NCBI GenBank assembly: GCA_002492295.1
Contig: DKYC01000069.1
Location: forward strand, 14,119-47,464
Direction: 5' to 3'
Source: Lachnospiraceae bacterium UBA7110
GTDB lineage: Bacteria; Bacillota; Clostridia; Lachnospirales; Lachnospiraceae
DNA: 33,346 nucleotides
Shown here: positions 23,796-31,204 of the stretch, piece after piece
Position numbering within the stretch: position 1 is the first letter of the stretch
Layout: each line of letters opens with the position of its first letter
Translations under genes and position numbers: made by a program
The notes under the pieces: generated by a model
The model's input: only the letters and a program-made list of their open reading frames with translations
The model's database searches: none
What the model was told of the DNA's origin: nothing

Positions 23796-24932
23796 TTACT
23801 TCATTACAACATCGTTCCATGAATCGGAAGGAACCAATGCAACATACGTTTTTCCTGTATTTAGCTCAATCTGCTCACCTGTCTGCTTATTTAAATAGAT
23901 TGTCGGCTCGCTCTCGCCCGCCTTAATCCAGGTTACTTCAATCGCTTTTCCGTTCGTGATAAAATACGCGTCGCGTCCGGAATCAATCGCATTGTAAATC
24001 AGATATCCGTTCTCGTCAAGCTGTGAAAACGTCGTATCCTGTATCAGCAAATTCTTAAATGTGAGCTGCGCATTTCCGTGCTGCGGGTCTGTGTGCGCTT
24101 TTCCATACTCGAAATAATCATACGTCCCAGTCTCGCTATTATACTCCAGTCTTGAACTGTTGTGCGGGAACGGAAGCTCGATTTCCGTGCAGTCAACCGC
24201 CTCTCCAATATCCGACAGGTCAATCTCCGTATCCGAGAAGAAATAATGCTGTCCGGGATAGTATTCATTGTACTCCGTACTGTAATTTGAACTGCTGAAC
24301 TTCTTGTCCAAATCACCTGTGCAGACATATTCCGTGAACTCTCTTGATTTCCCGTTATTCACACGCGTAAAGCCGCCGCTGAAATTTGCGGAATATTTCT
24401 TTGCAATCCAATCATCAATATAGAACGGACCGCCGTCGTGGCAAAGCACTGCATTCCACTCTGCCGCAAGCATAATGTTTGTCGGTCTTGTGCTTCGGAT
24501 ACTTCCGAACTGTTCAATCTTGCCCCAGTCTTTTACAATTGCCATGAAACGCGTAATCCTGCCGTTCGCGGTACTGTTCATAATCTCATATACCACATCC
24601 GCCTCCGTCATACCGTAGTGCGGAAGTGCGGTCGATTCATTATCTACCATAATCGCCATCGGGCGCTGATCCTTTAAGCTCTCGTCAATCCACTCGTTCG
24701 TAATCTCGCTGCGGTACATCCCCTCACGGGTTTCCTCCTCGGCAGAACTGTCTGTAGTCTCCTCCTGTGTCTGTGCCTCAGTTTCGTCTGCCTTATTTCC
24801 CATGTCATTAAAATCAATTTCCGTTGCAGGCTCTTTATCATCGGTTTTACTTCCGCATGCCGTCATGGCAGACATTGCCAAAGCCATTGCCAAGAATAAA
24901 GCCATGCCTTTTTTCATGTTCATTCTCTTCAT
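23796..24932 (-). CDS. yerB: DUF3048 (YerB-like) lipoprotein
   Basis: A 378-residue lipoprotein. The signal peptide ends in a lipobox (LAMSAMTACG, Cys at about residue 26), followed by an acidic linker rich in Glu and Thr (about 30-70). The DUF3048 domain is recognised by RPMAIMVDNESTALPHYGM, ADVVYEI, GRITRFMAI and SIRSTRP blocks, and the C-terminal part (TYVALVPSDSW) fits the family end. The homologue in Bacillus subtilis is YerB, a cell-surface lipoprotein of unknown function encoded next to pcrA; here the neighbours are different. RBS AAAGGGGAG precedes the ATG at 24932. It may be read from the SRP RNA promoter or an unseen one; no clear promoter of its own was found. Confidence 0.9.
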   Translation of the reverse strand: MKRMNMKKGMALFLAMALAMSAMTACGSKTDDKEPATEIDFNDMGNKADETEAQTQEETTDSSAEEETREGMYRSEITNEWIDESLKDQRPMAIMVDNESTALPHYGMTEADVVYEIMNSTANGRITRFMAIVKDWGKIEQFGSIRSTRPTNIMLAAEWNAVLCHDGGPFYIDDWIAKKYSANFSGGFTRVNNGKSREFTEYVCTGDLDKKFSSSNYSTEYNEYYPGQHYFFSDTEIDLSDIGEAVDCTEIELPFPHNSSRLEYNSETGTYDYFEYGKAHTDPQHGNAQLTFKNLLIQDTTFSQLDENGYLIYNAIDSGRDAYFITNGKAIEVTWIKAGESEPTIYLNKQTGEQIELNTGKTYVALVPSDSWNDVVMK

Positions 24933-25009
24933 GATTCTTCTCCCCTTTGTTAAAAATTACTTACTTAACCCTTTTTCCGTGACAGGCAATTATCAGGATA
25001 ATTGTTTGT

Positions 25010-25280
25010 CATACCGCGCGGACGGCTTCGAGCCCTATGCCCATGCACGTTACCTTTACAGCCTGCTCCGCCAGACACCCTCACGGCACATACGAAATCC
25101 ACCTTAGTGCTGCTATATTCCTATCCTGACACGGTTCGATGGCACATATTGCGTAAGACCCAAACTTCAACGCCGCTTATAAAGGGCAGCTGCACCAGCG
25201 CAGACCCTCATGCCGTCCATCACCCCAACTATAGCGGATTGATGGTACAGGGCACCGCTACCGCCCCGGCTGCACGGTGT
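25010..25280 (-). ncRNA. ffs: signal recognition particle RNA, large (Bacillus/Clostridium) type
   Basis: About 271 bases, minus strand. The domain IV hairpin is diagnostic: CAGG-ATA-GGAA-TAT-AGCAGC (around 25110-25128), the same loop as the canonical CAGGTCCGGAAGGAAGCAGC with one compensated 3-bp swap, closed by GTG/CAC. The 5' segment reads …GGTAGCGGTGCCCTGTA… and …AATCCGCTATAG… as in Clostridia SRP RNAs with an Alu domain. The two ends pair (ACCGTGC 25272-25278 with GCGCGGT 25013-25019), which fixes the borders to within a few bases. It binds Ffh (and HBsu-type protein in the Alu part) for co-translational membrane targeting. Exact ends are estimates. Confidence 0.92.
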
Positions 25281-25284
25281 TTTT

Positions 25285-25314
25285 ATTATACCCTTTTCGA
25301 TAGCGGTTCGTCAA
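25285..25314 (-). promoter_or_regulatory. promoter of the SRP RNA gene
   Basis: Minus-strand TTGACG (25309-25314), 18-base spacer, TATAAT (25285-25290). The predicted start near 25278 matches the folded 5' end of the RNA. Another TTGACA at 25343-25348 has no matching -10. Confidence 0.75.
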
Positions 25315-25362
25315 TGAAATTAATCCTTTTTTAATATAATTATGTCAACTTTTTCCATTCAT

Positions 25363-25470
25363 GGGATTTTAATCCCCCAAGTCCGCTAAATTCTGCTTTG
25401 TAGAAATAAACTTCGGTTTCTCCATGTTAGTATATCCCACAAACGCAGAATTATCAAAATCCCCTATCAC
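25363..25470. other. structured, possibly coding stretch upstream of SRP RNA
   Basis: Within the 248-base gap between the SRP RNA promoter and the methyltransferase gene. A 13-bp stem with a single bulge joins 25389-25401 and 25439-25452, enclosing AAAC-TTCG-GTTT (25408-25419), a stable UUCG tetraloop hairpin if the plus strand is transcribed. On the minus strand the same stretch holds an 18-codon frame from ATG at 25423-25425 (33 codons from a GTG at 25470) ending at 25369. Whether it is RNA, peptide or remnant cannot be told. Confidence 0.4.
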
Positions 25471-25528
25471 TTATCAAACCGGATAAATCTTTCGTATCAG
25501 TCTTTACTTTTTAAAATGATTTATATTC

Positions 25529-26416
25529 TCAATCCACTACATTTTCACGGGACACCTTGCGTATCAGCTCCATGCGCTCCTCGTCCTTCATTACAGGACG
25601 CTGCCGCGCTTTTCGCATTGACACGATGAACTCCTCCGCCGTCGTGTCATACAAGGTCTCTATTTTTAAATCAATCAGGTCATACTCCCACAGCTCATAA
25701 ATGAGCAGCTCAAACGACGCCGGCGTAAAGACATTCTGGTGAAAATCACGGATGCCCTTTACCCCGACGCTTTCCTGATAGTTTTTACGGTTAAATTCCT
25801 CGTCATGGATAAACACATATTCTTTTTTGATTTTTTTATCCTGTGTTCTTGGCCATGAATCCAGCCCGTCTCTGCGAATGACATGGTTCCAGTAATCCGT
25901 CAGCGCTCCCATCGAACCATACTGCTCATTGGAAAGGTAGTCATTAATAACCTTTCCGGTCGTCGTTACCATGCGGAAATGGTCCAGTGTAAACCGCTTG
26001 TCCGGCACGGCAAGCGACAAAATCCCGTTCGGCTTGAGCATACTGGAGCAGTCCTTCAAAAATCCGATAAAATCCGGCACATGTTCAATCACATGGGACG
26101 CAATGATATAGTCATAGCTGCCGCATTTTCCCGTTACCTGCGCATATGAACGCCCGTCCCATATATAATCCACTTCCTCAATCCGGCTTGTGTCAAGTCC
26201 CATATCCTGATACTTTTCAACCAATGCCTCCCGGCTTAACCAGTCTACGATTTCTACATGATACCCCTCACTCTTCGGCGCGCAGGGACGAAGCGACGGT
26301 CCGATTTCCAAACCAAACTGCTCTTTCGTAATCCCCGTAAGCATTCTGCTAAAATGATTTTCATCACGTTTTTGCGCCGCCTTTTGCTCCTGCATTCCTC
26401 TCAGCCTTCCAAACAT
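25529..26416 (-). CDS. class I SAM-dependent methyltransferase
   Basis: A 295-residue methyltransferase of the Rossmann class. The SAM-binding glycine motif is GLEIGPSLRP near residue 35, the acidic residue at the end of beta 2 is in VEIVDW, and motif IV/post-II reads YDYIIASHVIEHVPD near 108; MLKPNGILSLAVPD follows. This SHVIEH type is common in methyltransferases near polysaccharide or glycosyltransferase genes, but no such gene is next to it, so the substrate is unknown. The ATG at 26416 has GGGAGG about 9 bases ahead. It has its own promoter (26476-26504). Confidence 0.88.
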   Translation of the reverse strand: MFGRLRGMQEQKAAQKRDENHFSRMLTGITKEQFGLEIGPSLRPCAPKSEGYHVEIVDWLSREALVEKYQDMGLDTSRIEEVDYIWDGRSYAQVTGKCGSYDYIIASHVIEHVPDFIGFLKDCSSMLKPNGILSLAVPDKRFTLDHFRMVTTTGKVINDYLSNEQYGSMGALTDYWNHVIRRDGLDSWPRTQDKKIKKEYVFIHDEEFNRKNYQESVGVKGIRDFHQNVFTPASFELLIYELWEYDLIDLKIETLYDTTAEEFIVSMRKARQRPVMKDEERMELIRKVSRENVVD

Positions 26417-26475
26417 ATGTTTTATCCTCCCTGTAAAAAAGCACTGATTTTGCTGTCTTTTGCGCTCTTAGAGAC

Positions 26476-26504
26476 ATTATATTTCCCTAAAAAAGATTTT
26501 GCAA
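26476..26504 (-). promoter_or_regulatory. promoter of the methyltransferase gene
   Basis: Minus-strand TTGCAA (26499-26504), 17-base spacer, TATAAT (26476-26481). The -35 lies inside the left arm of a 17-bp inverted repeat, so hairpin and promoter overlap. Confidence 0.65.
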
Positions 26505-26541
26505 GCATTTTTATTTCCACGTCAAAAAATGCTTGCAAAAT
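26496..26541. repeat. 17-bp perfect inverted repeat, second terminator-like hairpin
   Basis: ATTTTGCAAGCATTTTT (26496-26512) and its exact reverse complement (26525-26541) with a 12-base loop. On the minus strand it is followed by CTTTTTT, so it can act as a second terminator behind the one at 26544-26580, and it contains the -35 box of the next gene. Confidence 0.8.
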
Positions 26542-26543
26542 AA

Positions 26544-26580
26544 AAAACTACACCAGCCATATCCAAGCCAGTGTAGTTTT
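26544..26580 (-). terminator. terminator of gene 26586-27167
   Basis: 10-bp stem AAAACTACAC (26544-26553) / GTGTAGTTTT (26571-26580) with a 17-base loop, followed on the minus strand by TTTTTTATTTT. It lies 6 bases after the stop of the upstream gene. Confidence 0.85.
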
Positions 26581-26585
26581 CGTAC

Positions 26586-27167
26586 CTAAATCGACATACC
26601 CCAATATTTCTTCTGCCTGCGCTTCCTGCGCCCAAGAATCTCATAATACATCAGAACCGTGACGAGCTCCCGTATCCACGGCTCCTTCTCGCTCCACGGT
26701 GCACGCTCCGTCAGTGTATCGGCAGTCACAAGCACATCCGGATTCATTTCCGTTTCCGTATCCTGCGTTTGTCTGCCTTTGTTCTCCTTGTCCTCGTTTG
26801 TCTTAATCACGGTCATCACGCTTGAAACCATGCGCTGTATGCTCAACTTGTCAGGATACTGGTCATAGATAAAGCTGCCCTCGTAATCCATCTTGTCAGC
26901 CACACTGCTAATCACGCTCTGGTAATTTTTCGCGTAAGTCGGATACATCTGCTGCAAATACTCCATATCCTCCAGTATTCTGTCCTCCGGAAGCATCATC
27001 GGCTGTCCCGCGGACTGCTGGGCAGGTTGCGCTCCCCACTGCCCGTAACCCTGATATAGCCCACCATTATTTGAAGCGACATTATTCGGCATGGCACCAT
27101 AGGGCATTTCATTGTAGGGCGTATCACGATATCCCATATAAAAAGGAAATGCTTTATAATAATCCAT
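26586..27167 (-). CDS. hypothetical protein with Gly/Asn/Gln/Tyr-rich N-terminus
   Basis: A 193-residue protein of no named family that I recognise. Residues about 1-58 are low-complexity (Tyr, Pro, Asn, Gly, Gln, Met), the middle (about 60-120) is helical with EDRILEDMEYLQQMYP, then a polar linker, and the end carries a conserved-looking helix WIRELVTVLMYYEILGRRKRRQK with a basic tail. It has no signal peptide. GAGGAG precedes the ATG at 27167. The gap of 59 bases to the upstream secreted-protein gene shows no terminator, so co-transcription with it is possible. The disordered start plus basic tail suggests a binding or scaffold role; that is inference. Confidence 0.8.
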   Translation of the reverse strand: MDYYKAFPFYMGYRDTPYNEMPYGAMPNNVASNNGGLYQGYGQWGAQPAQQSAGQPMMLPEDRILEDMEYLQQMYPTYAKNYQSVISSVADKMDYEGSFIYDQYPDKLSIQRMVSSVMTVIKTNEDKENKGRQTQDTETEMNPDVLVTADTLTERAPWSEKEPWIRELVTVLMYYEILGRRKRRQKKYWGMSI

Positions 27168-27226
27168 TATTCGAGCTCCTCGTTTTTATGATTATCATAT
27201 GCATTTCCCTGATTATTCGTTCGTAA

Positions 27227-28342
27227 TTAATATTTTATCCGAAAGTCAACCTTTGCCGCCAGCGGTACACTCACCCTGTTTCCCCCGTCAACAACCGCCG
27301 GAAGATACAACGCTTCGTTTCCGTTTGCGTCAACAAGATACACATACGCCGCCTGGCCCACAGCCGCCTCCGGCAAAAGCACATTTGCCGTAACCGCCGT
27401 ACCGATTGCCCCTGGCTCGGCAAAGTCAATTTCCTTTTCATGCACCGCGCCCGTTGATTTCGTTGTACATGTATAGCTAAGCTCCGTTCCGAGAAACAGA
27501 GAGTTATCCATATCGCCATAGAACGTAAAGCTTGCATCCGTTCCGTACGAAATATTCAGAGCCATACCCGGTCTTGCATTCAAAACAGCAATTGCCGCCG
27601 CATCCACATAGCAGTTAAAGCCGCCGATACTCATATTCATTGTATTACCTGAACCGTTTTGCAAATCTTTCGCCGTAAAAGTTGCGAGCTTCTCCGTTAT
27701 TGCCGCCCACCCGTATGCCTGTTCACCTTTCAGGTTTGTCGTTGCAATCTGACTCAACGCGCCATTCATACCTTCTGCAACCCAGTTTGCATACAAAATC
27801 AAATCGTATTTTGGCATAGTGATTGCCGTCACCGCTGAAGGATAAATCCTCCCGTCCGAGGCAAGCCATCCTGCAAAGCGAAATCCCGGTACCGTTCCGG
27901 CGTCAACCGTCACCTTTGTGTTCGGCACATACGAACCGGAACCGTTTTTTAGGGAAAAACTACCCAAAACTGACAGATTTTTCCTGTTTACGACATTTTG
28001 TTCCTGTGCAGAACCGGTTATGAAATAAACATATATTTCATGATTTCTTTTTACGTCATGAAACGTGTATTCTGTAACAGCCCCGATATTTTGTCCGTCA
28101 ACCGTAACATAATTTACCCTATGACCCGCATCGGGATAAATGTGGTAGGTTTTGTCGTCCCCTTCCATCACATTAAGCGTTCCTTCATCCGTAATGCCTC
28201 CCCCCGCTGCAGCTTTTGCGGTAATATGATGTGTCTCCCTTGCTTTTACCGTAATGCCACTGGAAGGCACTGCAAAAGCCATCAGTACAGTAAGTATCAG
28301 CGCCGACACTGATATTGTTATAACCTTTCCACAAATTTTCAT
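27227..28342 (-). CDS. secreted protein with InlB B-repeat-like domain
   Basis: A 371-residue exported protein with an N-terminal signal sequence (about 1-34, cleavage probably after VKA). Residues about 40-112 form a beta domain with GHRVNYVTVDGQNIG and YTFHDVKRNHEIYVYF, as in the bacterial repeat family often found in surface proteins. Residues about 140-188 carry an InlB B-repeat-like motif (PGFRFAGWLASDGRIYPS … YDLILYANW). The C-terminal half is an all-beta region without a family I can name. No anchor signal is seen. GGGAGGGA lies 4 bases before the ATG at 28342. Its promoter was not identified and it lies directly after the ATP synthase terminator. Confidence 0.82.
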   Translation of the reverse strand: MKICGKVITISVSALILTVLMAFAVPSSGITVKARETHHITAKAAAGGGITDEGTLNVMEGDDKTYHIYPDAGHRVNYVTVDGQNIGAVTEYTFHDVKRNHEIYVYFITGSAQEQNVVNRKNLSVLGSFSLKNGSGSYVPNTKVTVDAGTVPGFRFAGWLASDGRIYPSAVTAITMPKYDLILYANWVAEGMNGALSQIATTNLKGEQAYGWAAITEKLATFTAKDLQNGSGNTMNMSIGGFNCYVDAAAIAVLNARPGMALNISYGTDASFTFYGDMDNSLFLGTELSYTCTTKSTGAVHEKEIDFAEPGAIGTAVTANVLLPEAAVGQAAYVYLVDANGNEALYLPAVVDGGNRVSVPLAAKVDFRIKY

Positions 28343-28368
28343 AGCGTCCCTCCCTGTCGGTTTGTAAA

Positions 28369-28400
28369 AGCCACCGTCTAAGTCCCCTCAGACAGTGGCT
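28369..28400 (-). terminator. terminator of the ATP synthase operon
   Basis: 11-bp stem AGCCACCGTCT (28369-28379) / AGACAGTGGCT (28390-28400), one mismatch on the plus strand that is a G-T wobble on the minus RNA, 10-base loop, then TTTTAC on the minus strand. It lies 20 bases after the atpC stop. Confidence 0.85.
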
Positions 28401-28420
28401 CTTGCAAAAGTCAATATTCC

Positions 28421-28825
28421 TTATTTCAATGCAGCAGCATTAATACGTGCAACCGCCCTCATCAGCGCAGCCTGCGCCCTGTCAAGGTCAATATTCGCAC
28501 TGTGCTCCGCAATCCTGCCCTCAGCACGCTGCTTCGCCTCCTCAGCACGCTGCCTGTCAATCTCCTCGGGCCACTCGATAATCTCCGCAAGGATTGTAAT
28601 CTCCTCCGGAAGAATCTGCACAAAACCGGCATGAAGCGCCGCATTGCGCACATTCTCACCCTGTGTTATCGTGAGAATACCGGGCTTTACAATCACCGTC
28701 AAGGGTGCATGACCCACATAGACGCCGATTTCGCCCTCCGTTGTATTGAATTCCACCATCTCCGCTTCGTCGTTAAAAAATTCACGGTCCGGTGTCACAA
28801 TTGTAAGCTTGAACTTTTCTGCCAT
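28421..28825 (-). CDS. atpC: F1 ATP synthase subunit epsilon
   Basis: A 134-residue epsilon subunit: an N-terminal beta sandwich (residues about 1-85, LTIVTPDREFF, GEIGVYVGHAPL) and a C-terminal two-helix hairpin (about 90-134) that controls rotation and ATP hydrolysis. It is the last gene of the operon. RBS GGAGGTG precedes the ATG. The gap to atpD (77 bases) holds two tandem hairpins. Confidence 0.96.
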   Translation of the reverse strand: MAEKFKLTIVTPDREFFNDEAEMVEFNTTEGEIGVYVGHAPLTVIVKPGILTITQGENVRNAALHAGFVQILPEEITILAEIIEWPEEIDRQRAEEAKQRAEGRIAEHSANIDLDRAQAALMRAVARINAAALK

Positions 28826-28862
28826 AGCAGCACCTCCATTTTCGTAACTCTTGAAAATATCA

Positions 28863-28910
28863 GGAAGAACGCCTTTTCCTGCGTTCTTCCCGGGCGTAAT
28901 TTTTACGCCC
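28863..28910 (-). other. tandem hairpins between atpD and atpC
   Basis: Two perfect stem-loops: GGAAGAACGC (28863-28872) / GCGTTCTTCC (28881-28890), and GGGCGTAA (28892-28899) / TTACGCCC (28903-28910), the latter containing the atpD stop. Neither is followed by a T-run on the minus strand, so they are unlikely to terminate; they may protect the mRNA or set the relative amounts of beta and epsilon. Confidence 0.7.
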
Positions 28911-30291
28911 TAGCCACTACGTCATCAATTGTTCCGGCATTTAAGAAATGTCCTTCAGGAATGTTGTCATGCTTTCCTTCCATGATTTCCTTAAAGCCCC
29001 TGATTGTCTCCGCAATCGGTACATACTTACCCGGCATACCCGTAAACTGCTCCGCTACATGGAACGGCTGTGACAAAAATCTTTGGATTTTTCTCGCACG
29101 GTTTACCGTAATCTTATCCTCCTCAGACAACTCGTCCATACCGAGGATAGCGATAATATCCTGTAATTCCTTATATTTCTGAAGCACCTGCTGTACGCCG
29201 CGGGCTACTTCATAATGCTCCTGACCTACGATACGCGGGTCAAGGATTCTTGATGTAGACTCAAGCGGGTCAACCGCAGGATAAATACCAAGCTCCACGA
29301 TAGAACGCGAAAGCACAGTCGTTGCGTCCAAATGCGCAAACGTCGTCGCCGGAGCAGGGTCCGTCAAGTCATCGGCAGGCACATAAACAGCCTGTACGGA
29401 TGTAATCGAACCATTCTTTGTCGAAGTGATACGCTCCTGCAAAGCACCCATCTCCGTCTGCAGCGTCGGCTGATAACCTACGGCAGAAGGCACACGTCCA
29501 AGCAGCGCCGAAACCTCAGAACCAGCCTGCGTAAAACGGAAAATATTATCAATGAAAAGAAGCACGTCCTTTCCGCCCTTATCACGGAAATACTCCGCCA
29601 TCGTAAGTCCCGTCAAGCCAACTCGCATTCTCGCCCCGGGCGGCTCGTTCATCTGTCCGAATACCATCGCCGTCTTGCTGATAACGCCGGACTCCGTCAT
29701 TTCATTATAAAGGTCATTACCCTCTCTTGTACGCTCGCCAACGCCCGTAAATACTGAATAACCGTCATGCTCATTCGCAATATTTGTAATCAGCTCCTGA
29801 ATCAGCACCGTCTTTCCTACACCGGCACCGCCGAACAGACCAATCTTACCACCTCTCTGATAAGGACAGAGCAGGTCAACAACCTTGATACCTGTCTCAA
29901 GCATTTCTGTTGATGTCGCCTGTTCCTCAAATGTCGGCGCAGGTCTGTGAATCGGCTCATAGCCCTGTGCCTTGGGAGCAGGTTTGTTATCTATCGGTTC
30001 GCCAAGTACGTTGAACATACGTCCCAGCGTACTCTCACCAACAGGAACCGTAATCGGCGCGCCTGTCGAAACAGCGTCCATTCCTCTTACCAGTCCGTCC
30101 GTCGGTCCCATGGCGATACATCTTACCGTATCGTCACCCAAATGCTGCGCAACTTCGATTGTCAGCTCCGTGCCGTCACTTCTTGTAATCTTAACCGCGT
30201 CATTCAGCTCGGGAAGCTGTCCCTCACTAAACTTTACATCAAGAACCGCACCGATAATCTGGGTAACTTTACCAATTATCTTATCTGCCAT
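28903..30291 (-). CDS. atpD: F1 ATP synthase subunit beta
   Basis: A 462-residue catalytic subunit. Walker A is GGAGVGKT at residues 154-161; the catalytic Glu lies in GVGERTREGND, Walker B in LLFIDNIFR, and the conserved ALLGRVPSAVGYQPTL and DDLTDPAPATTFAHLD blocks are complete. The ATG at 30291 fits the family start; an in-frame ATG at 30357 would overlap atpG. Ribosome binding site is AGAGGA. It works with alpha (31205-32710) in the alpha3beta3 ring. Confidence 0.98.
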   Translation of the reverse strand: MADKIIGKVTQIIGAVLDVKFSEGQLPELNDAVKITRSDGTELTIEVAQHLGDDTVRCIAMGPTDGLVRGMDAVSTGAPITVPVGESTLGRMFNVLGEPIDNKPAPKAQGYEPIHRPAPTFEEQATSTEMLETGIKVVDLLCPYQRGGKIGLFGGAGVGKTVLIQELITNIANEHDGYSVFTGVGERTREGNDLYNEMTESGVISKTAMVFGQMNEPPGARMRVGLTGLTMAEYFRDKGGKDVLLFIDNIFRFTQAGSEVSALLGRVPSAVGYQPTLQTEMGALQERITSTKNGSITSVQAVYVPADDLTDPAPATTFAHLDATTVLSRSIVELGIYPAVDPLESTSRILDPRIVGQEHYEVARGVQQVLQKYKELQDIIAILGMDELSEEDKITVNRARKIQRFLSQPFHVAEQFTGMPGKYVPIAETIRGFKEIMEGKHDNIPEGHFLNAGTIDDVVARA

Positions 30292-30331
30292 TTCTTTGTT
30301 TCCTCTCTCTATATTTATTATTTTTTCGTTT

Positions 30332-31183
30332 TTATGATATCGCCTGAGCACCTGCAATAATCTCTGTTAATTCCTGCGTAATCGCACTCTGACGCGCTCG
30401 GTTGTATAACAGCGACAGATTTGAAATAATCTCGTCCGCATTGTTGGTCGCATTATCCATTGCCTGCATTCTTGCGCCGTTCTCACTCGCAACCGACTCA
30501 ACCATCGCCCCGTATATCAGGCTCGTGATATACTTCGGGATAATCAAATCAATCGCTTCCTCCGTCTCAGGCTCAAAATCAAGCACTGCCTTATCATCAG
30601 CGCTGCGCTCATCCTCAATCTTAATCGGAAGCAGCTTTAACCGGGTCGGAATATGCGTCACGGTGTTTTTAAAGCCCGTGTAAACAATGTAAATCTCACC
30701 TACCTTGCCGCTTGAAAAATCACTCAGCACCTGATTGCTGATTGTCATCGCGTCTGCATAAATAGGCTCTTCAATCGCTGCCGAGTAGTCGTTTCCAACC
30801 TCATAGCCAAGCCTTGCAAAGGTATCCCGTCCTTTACTTCCGATTGGGTAAATAATCAAATCATCCTTATTCCAGTCATTATCCCTGACAAGCTTGATAA
30901 TATTGGAATTGTAACCTCCTGCAAGTCCCCTGTTTCCGGTAATCACAATGACCGCTTTTTTGGGAGAGACATTCTGCTTTAAGAACGGATGATTAATATC
31001 CCCTGCCTTGGAAAGCATGGAAACCACCGTATCATACATACATTTAAAGTATGTCTTAGACTTCTCCGCACGTCCCTTCGCTCTTTGCAGTTTGACGGTG
31101 GAAACAAGCTTCATGGCCTTTGTAATCTGCTGCGTACTCTGTACGGAGCCTTTACGCCTTTTGATATCTCTCATTGAGGCCAT
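30332..31183 (-). CDS. atpG: F1 ATP synthase subunit gamma
   Basis: A 283-residue central-stalk subunit. The family start MASMRDIKRR…STQQITKAMKLVSTVKLQ and the C-terminal ASENGARMQAMDNATNNADEII…YNRARQSAITQELTEI are both intact. The two long terminal helices form the coiled-coil rotor inside the alpha3beta3 ring. Confidence 0.98.
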   Translation of the reverse strand: MASMRDIKRRKGSVQSTQQITKAMKLVSTVKLQRAKGRAEKSKTYFKCMYDTVVSMLSKAGDINHPFLKQNVSPKKAVIVITGNRGLAGGYNSNIIKLVRDNDWNKDDLIIYPIGSKGRDTFARLGYEVGNDYSAAIEEPIYADAMTISNQVLSDFSSGKVGEIYIVYTGFKNTVTHIPTRLKLLPIKIEDERSADDKAVLDFEPETEEAIDLIIPKYITSLIYGAMVESVASENGARMQAMDNATNNADEIISNLSLLYNRARQSAITQELTEIIAGAQAIS

Positions 31184-31204
31184 AAATATTCAGTCCCCCC
31201 TTCT

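Noticed and set aside
24978..25012. Hairpin GACAGGCAATTAT / ATAATTGTTTGTC after the SRP RNA as its terminator
   Set aside because: No T-run follows on the minus strand and the two A-C mismatches weaken the stem there; it pairs fully (with G-U) only as a plus-strand RNA. Its role is left open.
24802..25334. Two overlapping plus-strand open frames of about 100 codons
   Set aside because: They run antisense to the lipoprotein start, the SRP RNA and its promoter; no ribosome binding site and a composition unlike the real genes.
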